Made by a program: the position numbers and the translations under genes
Assembly (NCBI GenBank): GCA_020796225.1
Contig: CM036760.1
Location: 5,188,001-5,252,000 of the forward strand
DNA length: 64,000 bases
Reading direction: 5' to 3'
Source: Arion vulgaris
Taxonomy: Eukaryota > Mollusca > Gastropoda > Stylommatophora > Arionidae
The notes under the pieces: model-generated
Database searches by the model: none
What the model saw: only the letters and a program-made list of their open reading frames with translations
What the model was told of the DNA's origin: nothing
Shown here: in pieces, positions 1 through 10,751 of the stretch
Numbering within the stretch: position 1 is the stretch's first letter
How the letters are laid out: every line of letters begins with the position of its first letter

Positions 1-84
1 TTTACCACGTTAGATTTTTTCAAATCATTGTACCACGTTGATTTTTTCAAAAGATACAAATAAAAATTAACCCCTCATACTAGG

Positions 85-560
85 TGCCGGGTGCGTCGAT
101 CACGGGTTCCCAAATCTCTGCGTTGGTGTTTTATCAACTCAGATGTTGACGCCATCAAATTTTTCTCTGTCTTCCCCCGTCTCGTCTACCCTCGATTTTA
201 CCGGTTTTCCTGTGTTTTTAAAACCCCCCACCCCAAAAAGCCCAAAATTTTGGCTCTTTTTTTTATTTATGATGTTTTTTGTGTCTTGTCTCATTCAGCA
301 CCTCAACATTAGTATTTTTGCATCCTGGACCCATCCTTCTATAAAAACATTTCTGGGGGGCCCTAAATTTTTTGACCCGTGTGTTCATTGTCCATGACTC
401 CATCCGTTTGTCAGTATTGGTTCTATGTAGCCGAATAACCGCATTTGGGTCGGGATTAAAAACCTTTTCGAATCGCTCATTTTTAGGAATGATGTTTTTG
501 ATGTCCCATTCTGTTTTATTTTTGATCGGATCTGTCACTGATGTTCCAGGACCCGGGTAT
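85..560 (-). mobile_element. Non-LTR retrotransposon (LINE) 3' fragment, corrupted copy
   Basis: The plus strand runs in parallel with the LINE tail at 39300-39790: shared blocks include the segment reading ATCAACTCAGATGTTGACG and the CTACCCTCGATTTTACCGG block. The coding sense is on the minus strand and corresponds to the C-terminal part of the reverse transcriptase ORF. It is broken by many homopolymer length differences. Confidence 0.65.
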
Positions 561-1137
561 TTAAATAGTTTAAAAATTAAATTAAAAACTAAAAATTAAG
601 TCATTTATTAGCAGAGCCGTCAAAAAATAAAAACCAGGCGGTGTCCTAGGCGTACTGGTACGACAACGCCAGCTAGCTGAAAGGGCAGCGCACTAATAGA
701 ATCACATTATATATCTTTATCTGACAGGGTATAACTACTTGGTAACCAACCAACAATAGTTAAACTTAGTTAAACTTCAGTAGAAACGGAAAAACGCAGG
801 AAAGGATACGTGTTTTTGGGACAGGGGTTGGGGGGAAGAGGGAGAGAGAGAGAAGAGACTGAAGAAGAGAGAATGAAGAGGTTTCATTTCAAAATCCCCT
901 TTTGGGGGCCTTCCCAAAGGGGGGAAGGGAAAAGCACCCGGGCCTAAAGGATTTAAAATACGGCAGATGGGGCTAGGAAGCACCAGAAAAAAAACATCGA
1001 AATGGGGGTCCTACCTGGGTGATAACCCCCGTACAATGCTCTTAGGCCGATCACAACCACACAGAGGGAACAAAGGGTCATTGGATGCCAAAAAAATAAT
1101 ACGCACCAATTGGGCATTTTGGTTTTATATATTTGAA

Positions 1138-1362
1138 ATCTTCTTCTTAACGCTCCATATCGACCACTTTTTAACCACTCTTTGTGTTTTTTTGTGATCT
1201 GAGCCTAAGAGCGATTTAGTTGTTTCCGAGGCCTACGTGCCAGAACATCCGATTTCAGATTTTTTATTTACTAGGAGCTTCCCCGGTTCTACATCCTTGC
1301 CCCCTTACGACATGCCTTGTGGTGGCAGTGGTACTATTCTTTTTTTCCCGGGCCCGAAAAAT
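1138..1362 (-). mobile_element. SINE family B, corrupted copy
   Basis: Contains the family blocks CGCTCCATATCGACCAC, GAGCCTAAGAGCGAT and the CCTTACGACATGCC core. Sense is minus, because intact copies end in (GAA)n on that strand. Several poly-T and poly-C tracts are longer than in the clean copies. Confidence 0.7.
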
Positions 1363-1759
1363 AAGGGGGGTGGTATCGAAAACAAAAATATTTAAAAAAA
1401 TGTTTATCCAGCAAGAATTTTTTTTTAAAAAATAATTTTTCTTGTTGCTGTAATAGGGTCCGTTTTTCTTCTTCAGCGATCTCTGGGCATGGGTTAATTT
1501 ACAGGGGCCAAATCGGTCAGCTTCAGGTCTTCAGTTTCCCAAAACGTTTTTATTTGGGGTTTGGAAAGTTGCGTCTCAGCCCCGGGGGACAGTCGCAAGA
1601 TATGCCCGGTGTCTGTTCCGTCTGCTGACACTGGCAAAAGATGCTGTTTGACTTATTCCCAGTCTAAGGGTTTGTGGGTTCTGATGTCCGGGGCGTAGCA
1701 AGGAAACTACTGAACGGATTAAGGGGTTTAGAAATCAAGTGTTTGCGTAGTTATAGTAA

Positions 1760-1970
1760 GTTCTATCATGATATACCGCCCGCCGCCCAGCGGCCCCAAA
1801 GACGGAACCCCGTAGAGTGGGGAAACCCGGGGCCCAGAAAAAACCCGGTTCTCCCGATTTACGGTGTTTTTGGACCGCGAAGGGGGGTTTTTCCATGGCA
1901 CCGGCCGAAGAGCTGAAAGCCCGGGGCTGGGTCGAGAAAAAAAAGATATCCCCGATTTTCATTTTAATGG
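1760..1970 (+). mobile_element. tRNA-type SINE (family G2), corrupted copy
   Basis: Shares CCGATTTACGGT, a CCATGGCACC block and AAGAGCTGAAAGC with the clean copies at 34455-34640 and 57350-57520. Homopolymers are expanded relative to those copies. Confidence 0.6.
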
Positions 1971-1984
1971 CATAGGCCCTCTCA

Positions 1985-2290
1985 CATGAAGAAGCATGCA
2001 CCAAAAATTAAAAACTCATAGTACATTGTATTGTAAAAAGCACCAAAATATTTAAAATACTCATAGTACATTGAAGAAGCATGCAAAAAGTATTGTACCA
2101 CAGTACATTGATTGAGAAGCATGCACCAAAGATTAAAGTACTACATACTTTATTGAAGCAATAATGTATTAAAGTACTACAGTACATTGTATTGTAGAAG
2201 CAACCCCAAATATTAAAGCCCCCGAATTGTTTGGGAAAATGCCCAAAGTATTGTACTATAGTATATTGTATCAGCCAAAGTGTGGGTATT
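1985..2290. repeat. Degenerate tandem repeat of about 40 bp
   Basis: The blocks GAAGCATGCACCAAA, ATTAAAGTACTAC and AGTACATTGTATTG recur about seven times with unequal spacing. The open frame crossing this array on the minus strand is a by-product of the repeat and not a gene. Confidence 0.7.
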
Positions 2291-2404
2291 TGTAAAGGGT
2301 TATTCTTGGGAAACAACTCAAACGTTCTCAGGTCGTTAAATGTTGGAACTTTTTTACCATGATATGCCACTTTCAACCTACAACATTCTGTCCGACGCTT
2401 GAAT

Positions 2405-2510
2405 ATGATTATTAAACCGAAGGATTGACTTTATTACCGGGGTTTTAACCCAAAGGCTGGTCCTCTCCGCAGAAATGGGCCACCGTCAAAATTGCACAAA
2501 GCCCGTATTT
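2405..2510 (+). mobile_element. SINE family E fragment, corrupted copy
   Basis: Matches the family E head (GAAGGATTGACTT, a GGTTTTAACCC block, CAGAAATGG and ATTGCACAAA) seen at 42715-42910 and 52465-52631, with homopolymer differences. Confidence 0.6.
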
Positions 2511-2984
2511 GGCAAAAATTAAGAGAATTTAAAATGACTGTGAACACAACGACGCGGTCCCACTAACCCGCGACCTTGGGAAGGGAAGGCAACAGATTAA
2601 ACCAGCAACAGGCCAGGGTGCTACGTAAAATAAGTAAAGTGATCCAGAAAACATTAAAGATCTGCTATGTAGTGAAATCCGGAAGGGAAAACGAAAGGAC
2701 CTCATGGGTAATTTGGGGGGAAAAAAAGGGGAAATGCCCAAAGTGGTTACTTCTCGACCTGGGAAGGATGAACACGGGATATCATTTTACATAAAACGTG
2801 GGGCGCGGGTTCCTTTTTTTTGGGGGGCCAGCAAAAAAGTTTGGAAAAATCATGGTTTTGGGTTGGTTATTTTCCTTTAAAAATAATAAAAAACCTTTTT
2901 AAATTTTTTTTTGGGGGGCCCCCCCTGAAAGACGAGCCGCCCGATACATATTATTTGTTTTAATTTTATGCCAGGAAAACTTTT

Positions 2985-4135
2985 TGCATTTACTGGGGGG
3001 ACTGAAAAGCTAGATGAAAACTAAAAGAAGAACAAGCAGGGTTTTGACCCGGCATGCAAAATCCATCTTCACACTAAAAGAATCATTGAAGATTTGAATT
3101 TCAATCGTTTAATCACCTTTGTTGATTTAAAGGTTTAACCCCGTCCCACGCTTTTGGGAAAATATAAAACTATGGTTTCTACTAAATTCATCAACACATA
3201 AAATCCCCTACAGGGAAACCGGGTGCAGGTAAGAACAATTTGGTAACTCTGACTGGTTCCCCGGAAAAAGGGGGAAACAATGGGCTTATCCCAATGCTCT
3301 TTGAATAAATTTATGGGGAGGAAAAAGCCCCAAAAACCCAAATAATCAAGTGGGGGATAAAATTTTTGAAGACCTTGTTTTGCGACGATATACCCCTGAG
3401 TTCATCCATCAAGATATTCAAATAAAAAAAACCTTCCAAAATATCTCAGGACAAATTGGTCTCCAAATAAACACCAAAAAACAAAAATTGTGACCTTACC
3501 AGCAGTCCCGAAAAAACCCCAAATAAAAAATACACTCTTGAAAAGTCGTTTTACATACCTAGGAGTATGATGTCACTACGGGGATAAGCAGAAATTCCAC
3601 AGAATGCATTCATCAAAGGGTTTTTTAAAAAATTGTCAAATATAAAGGGGGTCCAATTCACTCAGCAAGCACTTAAAATTAAAAATCTTTAACTCTTTTG
3701 TGATTCCAGATTAACTTTTGGGTGAGAGTTGGAAAAACAAAGCTCTAGAAAGAAAAAAATTTGATAAATTTGAGAATAAATGTCTTAGAAGAATACTAAC
3801 CAAATGGCGATTTCAGAAACACAAATAAGACAGAGCCAAGCAAAAATGTATCAAATTTTTTTAAAAAGGGCCCCGGGAAATACATCGGCCCGACACTTAG
3901 AATGGATGGGGAAGACTTACCAATCCCAAGGGCACCAGAGGAAAAGAAAAGAGGAAGACCAAAAAGACTCGTAGAACCACCCCAAGAAGGCTCAACGTGG
4001 GCGAAAATTAAAAACTTAAAACAAATAGCAACGAACGCAGAGGGAGGCTTGACCCCCTGCCCGCCCCCCACGGCCCAAAAGGGAAAAAAAACCTTAATGG
4101 GAAGGGGGGCGCCAGAAACCGCCAAAAAATAAGGT
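2985..4135 (+). pseudogene. Non-LTR retrotransposon reverse transcriptase, frame-broken
   Basis: Reading across three plus-strand frames gives consecutive RT landmarks: an EQAGF box near 3030, a FVDFK-like palm segment near 3120, a substituted catalytic box FCDDI near 3380 where LINEs usually have FADD, the thumb segment FENKCLRRIL near 3765, and a basic GRPKRL tail near 3950. The order and spacing fit one LINE ORF2 C-terminal half. Stops and frameshifts are dense, mostly at runs of identical bases. Given its position in the noisy stretch, part of the damage may be sequencing error; it cannot be called active. The open frame on the opposite strand (3796-4467) is an antisense shadow. Confidence 0.75.
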
Positions 4136-5794
4136 CTAAAGTGAACAGTTAAACCACCATTAATTGATATCTGTCCCGGGGAGTGGGGGTTTTCGGGAAT
4201 GAAAAAAAGCTTGCACCACTGATTGTTGGGGGGTTGAAGATGGATAAGGGGGGTATTCTTTGGGCTCTTTAGATTCGTTGGATGAGGAACTAAAAACGAT
4301 GTTGAATCGATCGGATTTAAACGTTTGGGGACCCGTTGTTTGCGAAATGGATGCCAGAGGGGGAGAGGTGGTTTAACGGAACCCCGGGAAACCCTTTGCA
4401 AACCTTGATATCTGTTGGGAGAAGAGCACCCTTTGGGGCTGCCAGGCAATGACTGTTTTGTAACCAATAACCAAAACGCATGTCAAGAGTGACTAAGGAG
4501 GTTTAACGGGTTACCCCCCCGTAACAAACACTAGAAGCAAGCCACAACCAAGGGAAATTTAAGCCACCCCAGAAAAAGAACCATTAAAGGGCTCTGGGAA
4601 AAAGGCGAGTGGAGAAATTGGAAAAAATAGCCTTGGGTAGGTGGGCTTGAAAGCCTTTATTCAGACCCATGCCTCCTAGGGGGAAGGGGAATTGGGGGGC
4701 ACACTGCTTTGTGGGTCTGCGGTTAAAAAAGAAGATAAATAATAAAAAAATATTCTTTCAAAAAAATTGCATAAAACGGGTTATTCCCCACATCCCCAGT
4801 TTCCGCATTTTCGGTTTTTGTTTTCTTAGTTTTTCTATTTCCACAGTAAAAAGTCGGGATTCAACTTTGTTTGGGTTGTTAGTTGAAACATCAATTTTGT
4901 TTTTTTCTTTTTCAACTGATTGATTGAGTGGGGCCCTCATATTGTTTTTTGAATAACCTTATGTTGGTCTCTATCTTTAAGACGTCTCAGCGGCAGGGTG
5001 AACCCCAGCCCCACGCTCCCGATGTAATTTTGAAGATGGAGACAATTTTTGGAAAATTTTATTTTTAAACTTTAAAGATGTTTTTCCCAGGCAGCTACTT
5101 TAAAAATTTTTATCCATTTCAACCCAATTTTTTTTAGTGTTTAACGAACAAAATCTACATTTTATTGTTCTCTCAACAGGGAAACCCAAATTTTTCCATT
5201 TGAAGAAATGGGCTTAAAGAAATCTTAATAAAAACAATTATTATCTTTTGGGCAGAAAGAAAATTCCTCGTCCCGAGACTAAAAACATCTTTCTTTTTGT
5301 TGTTTTTAAGCTTTGAGAGTTGTTTTTGTGGTTGTTTTTGGAGTGGTTTTTGTGGACCTTCAGCCTCTTACGTTTTTTCATTTCCGGGGTATTAAGGGTT
5401 AGTGATGCATTGCATAGTTGTTTTTTTGTCGGCAAATTAATAGTTTAAAAGTTCAGATTTAAAAAGTCCATCTTCTAGTGTTTAAATAGCACCAATTTAA
5501 TCTGTAAAAATTATTGTTTTGGGCCTTTTATGAATACCCCAAAATGGTCTCAGATATAAAGTTGTTTTAGGATACATGTCAGCTTATAGTTGAAGCATAA
5601 TTCATGTAAACAGCTCATCAGATATCTGAGATTTAGTATACCCTTTAAACCCGATTTGATGATGATTTTTTAAAGCAGATCCGTCGATGACATGATTCAT
5701 TCTTGAATGGATCAATGGTTTTTTTATATCCTCTTTATAAGGTTTACTGGGTTTGAGCGTTTGACTATGCCTGGTCAAACCACTGGATGGTATC

Positions 5795-6005
5795 AACTCT
5801 TACAAGAAAGAGATGATGGAGATATATTAAGCATACTCTGAGAAGAAATGATCAAAGAATAACAACAATGGCATTGAAATTGAAGGCAAGCGGTTGAAGA
5901 AAGAAGGAAGCTCGTGAGAAATCCTGAAACGAACTTTACTGAGAGAGGCGAGAAATAACAGGAAAATTCCATAATAGAAATTGAACGAGGTGATCAGAAT
6001 AGAAT
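5795..6005 (+). mobile_element. LINE 3' tail fragment
   Basis: Contains GAAACGAACTTTACTGAGAGAGGC and flanking blocks shared with copies at 8465-8745, 32255-32460 and 55690-56145. These encode the C-terminus of an RT ORF ([12 protein letters not shown]). 6006-7078, to the left of the coactosin-like exon, shows nothing else I recognise and is probably that gene's intron. Confidence 0.6.
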
Positions 6006-7078
6006 GATTTGGATAAATTGTTTGTATATATAAATTGCTATGCAACGTATACCAATACAGGGAGAATACAACACAATAAAATTTGATCAAACAACTCCAA
6101 ATTGATCTTAACAGGGTTACGATTTTTTTGGGACCACAATGGCTGCGAAGACGACCCAACCAGAGAATTACTGGAAGTAAAGGCGTATCAATGTCTTAAT
6201 GCTACTTACTATCTGGGCCTGAGCCTATTAGATTAGCTATCCTGACTCATGGCATAAATAACATCAGTGTCAGGCGTGTGCTAGAGATTTGATAAATGAT
6301 CAATATGCCAAAATAAAGGCAATCAATTGCTCATCACACTTTGCACACACACTACCAATAAAACAAAACTCCCGGCTGTTTATCAAGGTAATAATGATTA
6401 TCGTTTCTATTGAATACTTTAATTTATAACATATATTTACAACAACATATACAATTCCGCAAATGTAAACTGGTCGAGAAAAGCTGATCTAACATGGCAG
6501 AGGTAGAACACGATGATGTCAGTTGTCATATATTTAGATATTTGTGTTATTAAGTCTAAAATCGAAAATATGACGAAAGAAAGAAACAACCGCATTCAGT
6601 TCTTGTGATCTTTAATTTAACTGTTAAATAAGAACCGCATGTGAATTGTATTAACATGTACATTTTTGTATAATTCTTTCCTGGCAAATCATTCGTGACT
6701 GTCACTACGACTTGAATAAACCATTGAGGTGTGCAAGGCAAAGCAGATATGTGAGGGTTTTTTTTTACTTTATTTTAAAAGTACCGTCATCCGTGCTTAG
6801 AATCAGGTTGATCTGCATAGCTAGTATACGAGGTATTGTTGGAAGCTTAACACAACTTTGTATGAAAATAGAGCTGACGTTCTCTAATACAAACTCATCA
6901 AACTGGATATAGAAGTGAAACGGCATATACAACTTTATAGGCTACTATTCTGGGATGACTCAGTCACTGATTGTGTCCATAAATACGACTCGTTTGACAA
7001 GTATCTATTTCAGAAATTCATAAATATAATACTTAAGAAGCCCAACTCCTTCCACTAAGAAAAGAAAATGGTACATAC

Positions 7079-7152
7079 CAGATAATCTCACTGTTGTCCG
7101 CTCTGACTTCATCGTAAGCGTTTAGGGTGGAGTTTTTATCAATTGTTGTCAT
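7079..7152 (-). CDS. COTL1: Probable first coding exon of a coactosin-like (ADF-homology) protein
   Basis: On the minus strand an ATG at 7152 opens a 24-codon reading that starts MTTIDKNSTLNAYDEVRAD and continues NSEIIW, then meets a consensus donor (TG|GTATGT) at 7078-7077. The pattern I-D-K...A-Y..V-R.D.S..I-W is the N-terminal signature of coactosin-like proteins, small F-actin-binding proteins of about 140 residues with one ADF-H domain, acting in the cytosol and cell cortex. Only this exon was found. The remaining ADF-H exons should lie at lower coordinates, but 1-7078 shows none, so they are off the window, damaged in the noisy stretch, or absent. The call rests on 25 residues plus a good donor; an isolated chance match remains possible. 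Confidence 0.55.
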
Positions 7153-7660
7153 GGCAATTTATTTTCAAACTTTTTTTGCGAAGAGGACTCTGTGGCACAA
7201 CAAATATAGTTTGAACTCCGGATTTCACTATAAATAAACTATTTAGAGTTCTCTGTCCACAGCTTAGAACTTTTGAAAGAAGCAAATAAAGCACGACTGT
7301 AACAGCAAATGCCGGTTAGTGGTGGGCGGTGGTGAATGTGATCAGCTGACTAATTTTGTCGATGTGTTCGCGTGGTGACGTATCACACGTCTTTCAACTG
7401 TCTCCAAACTGGTCCTATAGTCCGTCGGCAAGGCTGTTAAACACATTCCTTATTAGGTCACGTTTATTTGAGAAGGAAGGCACCTAGCTTGTTTCGATCC
7501 ATTTGTTAAAATGTCTGTTCTATTTTTGTGGTCGTTTTAATGGAGGATGGGCAATTTATTAATCTAATTAATGTCAACTTGACGAACTAATACGGACCAA
7601 TTACGACACATATGTGGAGAAAATGTTGCCAAGCAAAGTTAATGACTGAATCTAGTAAAC
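7153..7660. other. Putative 5' flank of the coactosin-like gene
   Basis: Sequence upstream of the minus-strand ATG at 7152. It is less repetitive than its neighbours and shows no recognisable TATA box or repeat. It may hold the 5' untranslated region and promoter, but nothing in the sequence proves this. Confidence 0.3.
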
Positions 7661-8019
7661 TATAATATATCTATGAGAGAAAGACAATATGAAGTTCGGC
7701 AGGATTTAGACATAGCAGAGACAACACGGAACACATTTTTACCACGATCACTTCTCCAGAAAGTGGAAGCCTTCATAAAACGGCAAATTGCGTACTCGAA
7801 TACACGCTCAGAGTAGCTCTTATTTGAAAGGATGGGACGCTCGTAGTTTAGTAGTTCAATCGCACTTGGTCTACTAGTTGCAGAACAGCCTCCCCCTCCC
7901 CGCCACAATAATTCTACCTTGAGAAATATCTTTGAGAAATGTAGAGAATACAATGTGGATCTCCAAACCTGTTTTATAGACCACACCAAGGGACCTTTGG
8001 CTATGAAGATAAGAAGACA

Positions 8020-8330
8020 AAACTCATTCATCAGCATCATGTGGTTAGCGTAGTCGATCATGGTTCTCCACAAACGTATGTCATTGGGGCTGACTACCAG
8101 TTTGAATGTTGACACTCTTCCGTGCAGCCATGGTGTAGCCATACTTCCAGAATAATATATGTATATCCCTTTGTTTCGTATCTCATTGATTACACCGGAT
8201 GTCACAATGTTTTCTAAACCTCTCTTTTTCATCCCATTCCGGAAAAATTATGAATGTCTCTTTCTTACAATGTTAAGTTTTTCTCTGTGATTTGACATCT
8301 TTCAACAAATGACTATTAGTCATTTTAGCA
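8020..8330 (-). mobile_element. LINE ORF2 C-terminal fragment
   Basis: The minus strand reads RGLENIVTSGVI and then WRTMIDYAN followed by an ATGATG-type tail, the usual C-terminus of the LINE family also present at 39288-40050. The middle is diverged. The long open frame around it (7660-8232) is part of this fossil and its flank. Confidence 0.6.
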
Positions 8331-8391
8331 GTCCATGTGGTCAGAACTCATTACATCATCGAAACAAGTTGATGTTTTGCATACCTTTCTA

Positions 8392-8424
8392 TGATGGCTT
8401 TTGTCCTGGTCCACTAAGAGTTTA
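8392..8424. mobile_element. Solo end of a TTAA-type MITE
   Basis: GGCTTTTGTCCTGGTCCACTAAGAG-like sequence matches the right terminus of the short element at 44179-44320. No matching left terminus was seen nearby. Confidence 0.45.
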
Positions 8425-8464
8425 GTACCTGACACAACAATTACATTGGTCAAATATCACATAT

Positions 8465-8745
8465 AATAATTCCTCTCGTACCGTTATACGTTATATAGGA
8501 CCTGAAACCAATTTCTCCATACCGCTCTATCCTAGGAAACTCGCTCAGTCTCCTCCATGGAACTGAAATCGATGTTTCTTGCCTCTCTCAGCAAAGTTCG
8601 TTTCATGGTCTCCTTATGTCTTCCTCTCTTTCTTGAACCCTTTGCATTCCACTTCAATGCCTGCTTTGATATTCGTTATTTCTTCTCAAGGTGTGTCCAA
8701 CATATCTTCATCTTCTCTTTCTTATAACAGTTGTCACTAGTTGTT
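8465..8745 (-). mobile_element. LINE 3' tail fragment
   Basis: Reverse-strand relative of the fragments at 5795-6005, 32255-32460 and 55690-56145 (plus-strand block TCCATACCGCTCTATCCT). It encodes a truncated, stop-containing RT C-terminus. Confidence 0.65.
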
Positions 8746-8946
8746 GTATATCACATGTATCATCTTATTCAACTGGGGCGGCACCAAAGAAGTTTACTTT
8801 GGCGTCAACGAAATAGTGCTGATGTGATCCCAGTTACGCCACTGTTTACCAAACAGGTAATACAACGAGAGGAGCTAAAAGGGCAATGTGGAGAAAGAAT
8901 GTTAAAAATAAACAGAGAAGAACATATACATTTATAAAGATAGGAC

Positions 8947-9385
8947 CATCATCAATGCACTTCGGTGAGTAACCATGTGTGCTCCGATCTATTTCTTACA
9001 CAGGAAGATCTTAGCTGCAGTACACGAACTCCGTAGCACCGGAGAGGGAACCGATATATGTAAGAATTTGGAGTGGGTGAAGATATTTTGTAAGAATTTT
9101 ATTTTAAATCTTTTTCTAATGAATTTTGTCCGGGTAGCGGCTTTCCAGCCTGCTCTTCTCGATTTTGAACTTCCAAAGGTTCTTTTACGTGCTCAAATTG
9201 AACACGAGACCTACGTTTTATCGTTCGTCTCCGATAGGACTAGGAACTCGATCTCACCTATACTGAGATCAAGGATCTCTGAAAAATTATATCGATGGCT
9301 TCACGAGAGTCGAACACCTAACCTCTACGCTATAGAGACCGCGCTGGGAGAGGTCGAATGCAAAGGGTTTAGAGAAGACAAAACT
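8947..9385 (-). mobile_element. tRNA-derived SINE family D
   Basis: Parallel to 13255-13635: both begin on the plus strand with an ATCATCAttGCACTTCGGTG-like block and share CCGATAGGACTAGGAAC. The minus strand has a B-box-like GGTT(A/C)G segment at the far end and a TGATG tail. The open frame through 8975-9460 is this repeat, not a gene. Confidence 0.55.
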
Positions 9386-9539
9386 CATCTTCATCATCAT
9401 CTCGCTTGTCTCTGTTGGAACGTGGCTTCTATGACAGCAGCTCTAAATACTTCTGCGTGAGGTGTCTGGCGTTGTATGTCCAAGTCATATTAAAAATTGG
9501 AAGAAATACCAAAATACTGGAGAGAAGGATATATACTCA

Positions 9540-10075
9540 AACTACCATAAAAAAGGTGATCTCCAAGAATGCTCGAACTATAAAAGAATAATGCTCTTGT
9601 CTGTATCAGGTAAATTACTAAGCCAAATCGTCATAGAGAAACTCAAGAGAGCTACAGATGCAGTACTAAGAGATGATGGGGTCAGATTTAGGCAAAACTG
9701 ATCCTGCAAAGATCAAATATTAACGTTGCGTATCGTATAGTGGCACTCCATCAGCAGGATACACCAACTGCGATGGTATGACAGGACCACAAACAATGAA
9801 CTGTGGGATAGAGCTGGACAACGGCAAGTGGAACAAGAGATAAGGAGCAGAATGTGGTGATGGATAGGACACACACTGAGGAGACCCCCTGACAGCATCA
9901 CGAGACAGGCTCTCCGATGAAACCTCCAGGGTAATAGAGGTATGGGAAGACCCAGGAACACATAGAGATGGGATTGAGTTGGAGACTGCAAGAGAATGGG
10001 GAGAGAGTGGAGATATCTGGAAAAGATGGCATTGGTTGCAAACCTACACCTCCCTAGTGGTGAAGAAAAAGAAAT
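9540..10075 (+). pseudogene. Internally deleted LINE reverse transcriptase
   Basis: The 5' part (9545-9700) reads NYKRIMLLSVSGKLLSQI followed by VIEKL and a diverged GVRFRQN box, an RT fingers/palm segment. After a short frameshifted piece it jumps to the extreme C-terminus (about 9770-10070), reading RMWWWIGHTLRRPPDSITRQ and a GMGRPR motif. The catalytic palm with the DD box is missing, so this is a dead internally deleted copy. Confidence 0.75.
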
Positions 10076-10132
10076 TAAAAACTGACATATTTGTTCTTTT
10101 TTCTGTTCATGGAATTCTAAGTACTCTTCTAT

Positions 10133-10382
10133 AGTCTTCTTCTTTGCGTTCGTTCCTTACGATCAATTTTAATCACTCTTTGTGATATGTTTGATCATTG
10201 ACAAGAACGTGTATACGTTGCACATTGGTTTGGTAGGCCCCTAAACGCATAGACTTCTACACGTTTAGGACGTGTGCATCCGATTTCAGCCAAACCTCAT
10301 TAGTCGCCTCTTACGACATGCATGTCAGGTAACAGTGGCTCTATTCTTTACACCCCAAATTTGGGCCCCGGTAACCACTCGG
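10133..10382 (-). mobile_element. SINE family A copy 1
   Basis: Minus-strand sense. The plus strand shows the (CTT)n start, CACTCTTTGTGATATGTTTG, the CACGTTTAGGAC block, the CCTCTTACGACATG core and the CCCAAATTTGGGCC terminus. It abuts a second copy head to tail. Confidence 0.8.
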
Positions 10383-10383
10383 C

Positions 10384-10610
10384 GTCTTCTGTTGTCTTCT
10401 TCTTTGCGTTCGTTCTTTACGACCATATTTTAATCACTCTTTGTGATATGTTTGATCTTTACCAAGAACGTGTGTACGTTGCACATTGGTTTGGCAGGTC
10501 CCTAAACGCATAGACCTCTACATGTTTAGGACGTGCATCCGATTTCAGCCTAACCTCCTTAGTCGCCTCTTACGACATGCATGGCCCCGGTAACCACTCG
10601 GGCGCTCTTC
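10384..10610 (-). mobile_element. SINE family A copy 2, in tandem with copy 1
   Basis: Same landmarks and orientation as the copy at 10133-10382, but it lacks the block between the CGACATGCATGG core and GGCCCCGGTAACC. The two copies are nearly adjacent. Confidence 0.8.
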
Positions 10611-10751
10611 TGTAGTAATTGCATTCAAAATGATTAATAGATTTTTCAACAATTTTATCAATACTCCAAGCACCACAGCCATATGGATAAAAATACATGT
10701 TCCCTAAAAATCTAAATGTGTTTGTATCAGTACTCTACCAAAGGTTTTGTA

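Larger units (their letters stand above)
1..5600. other. Low-quality or heavily decayed stretch with inflated homopolymers
   Basis: Runs of four to eight identical bases (GGGG, CCCC, AAAA, TTTT) occur in almost every line here and become much rarer after about 5600. Repeats found cleanly elsewhere in the window appear here with extra or missing bases mainly in homopolymers: a LINE tail at 85-560, SINE B at 1138-1362, a tRNA-type SINE at 1760-1970, SINE E at 2405-2510 and a LINE RT at 2985-4135. I infer a poorly polished contig end rather than a special biological region. No host gene is recognisable. 610-1130 and 4140-5790 hold only purine-rich or T/G-rich low-complexity sequence; 1000-1080 may be a further damaged SINE B piece. 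Confidence 0.7.

Noticed and set aside
3796..4467. 223-codon open frame on the minus strand
   Set aside because: It is antisense to a recognisable, frame-broken LINE reverse transcriptase and lies in the homopolymer-damaged stretch; its composition is unlike a conserved protein.
7660..8232. 190-codon open frame on the minus strand
   Set aside because: Its N-terminal part is a LINE C-terminus (GLENIVTSGVI...WRTMIDYAN) and the rest matches nothing; no splice context or start supports a gene.
8975..9460. 161-codon open frame on the plus strand
   Set aside because: It runs through SINE family D, which occurs again at 13255-13635 with frame breaks.
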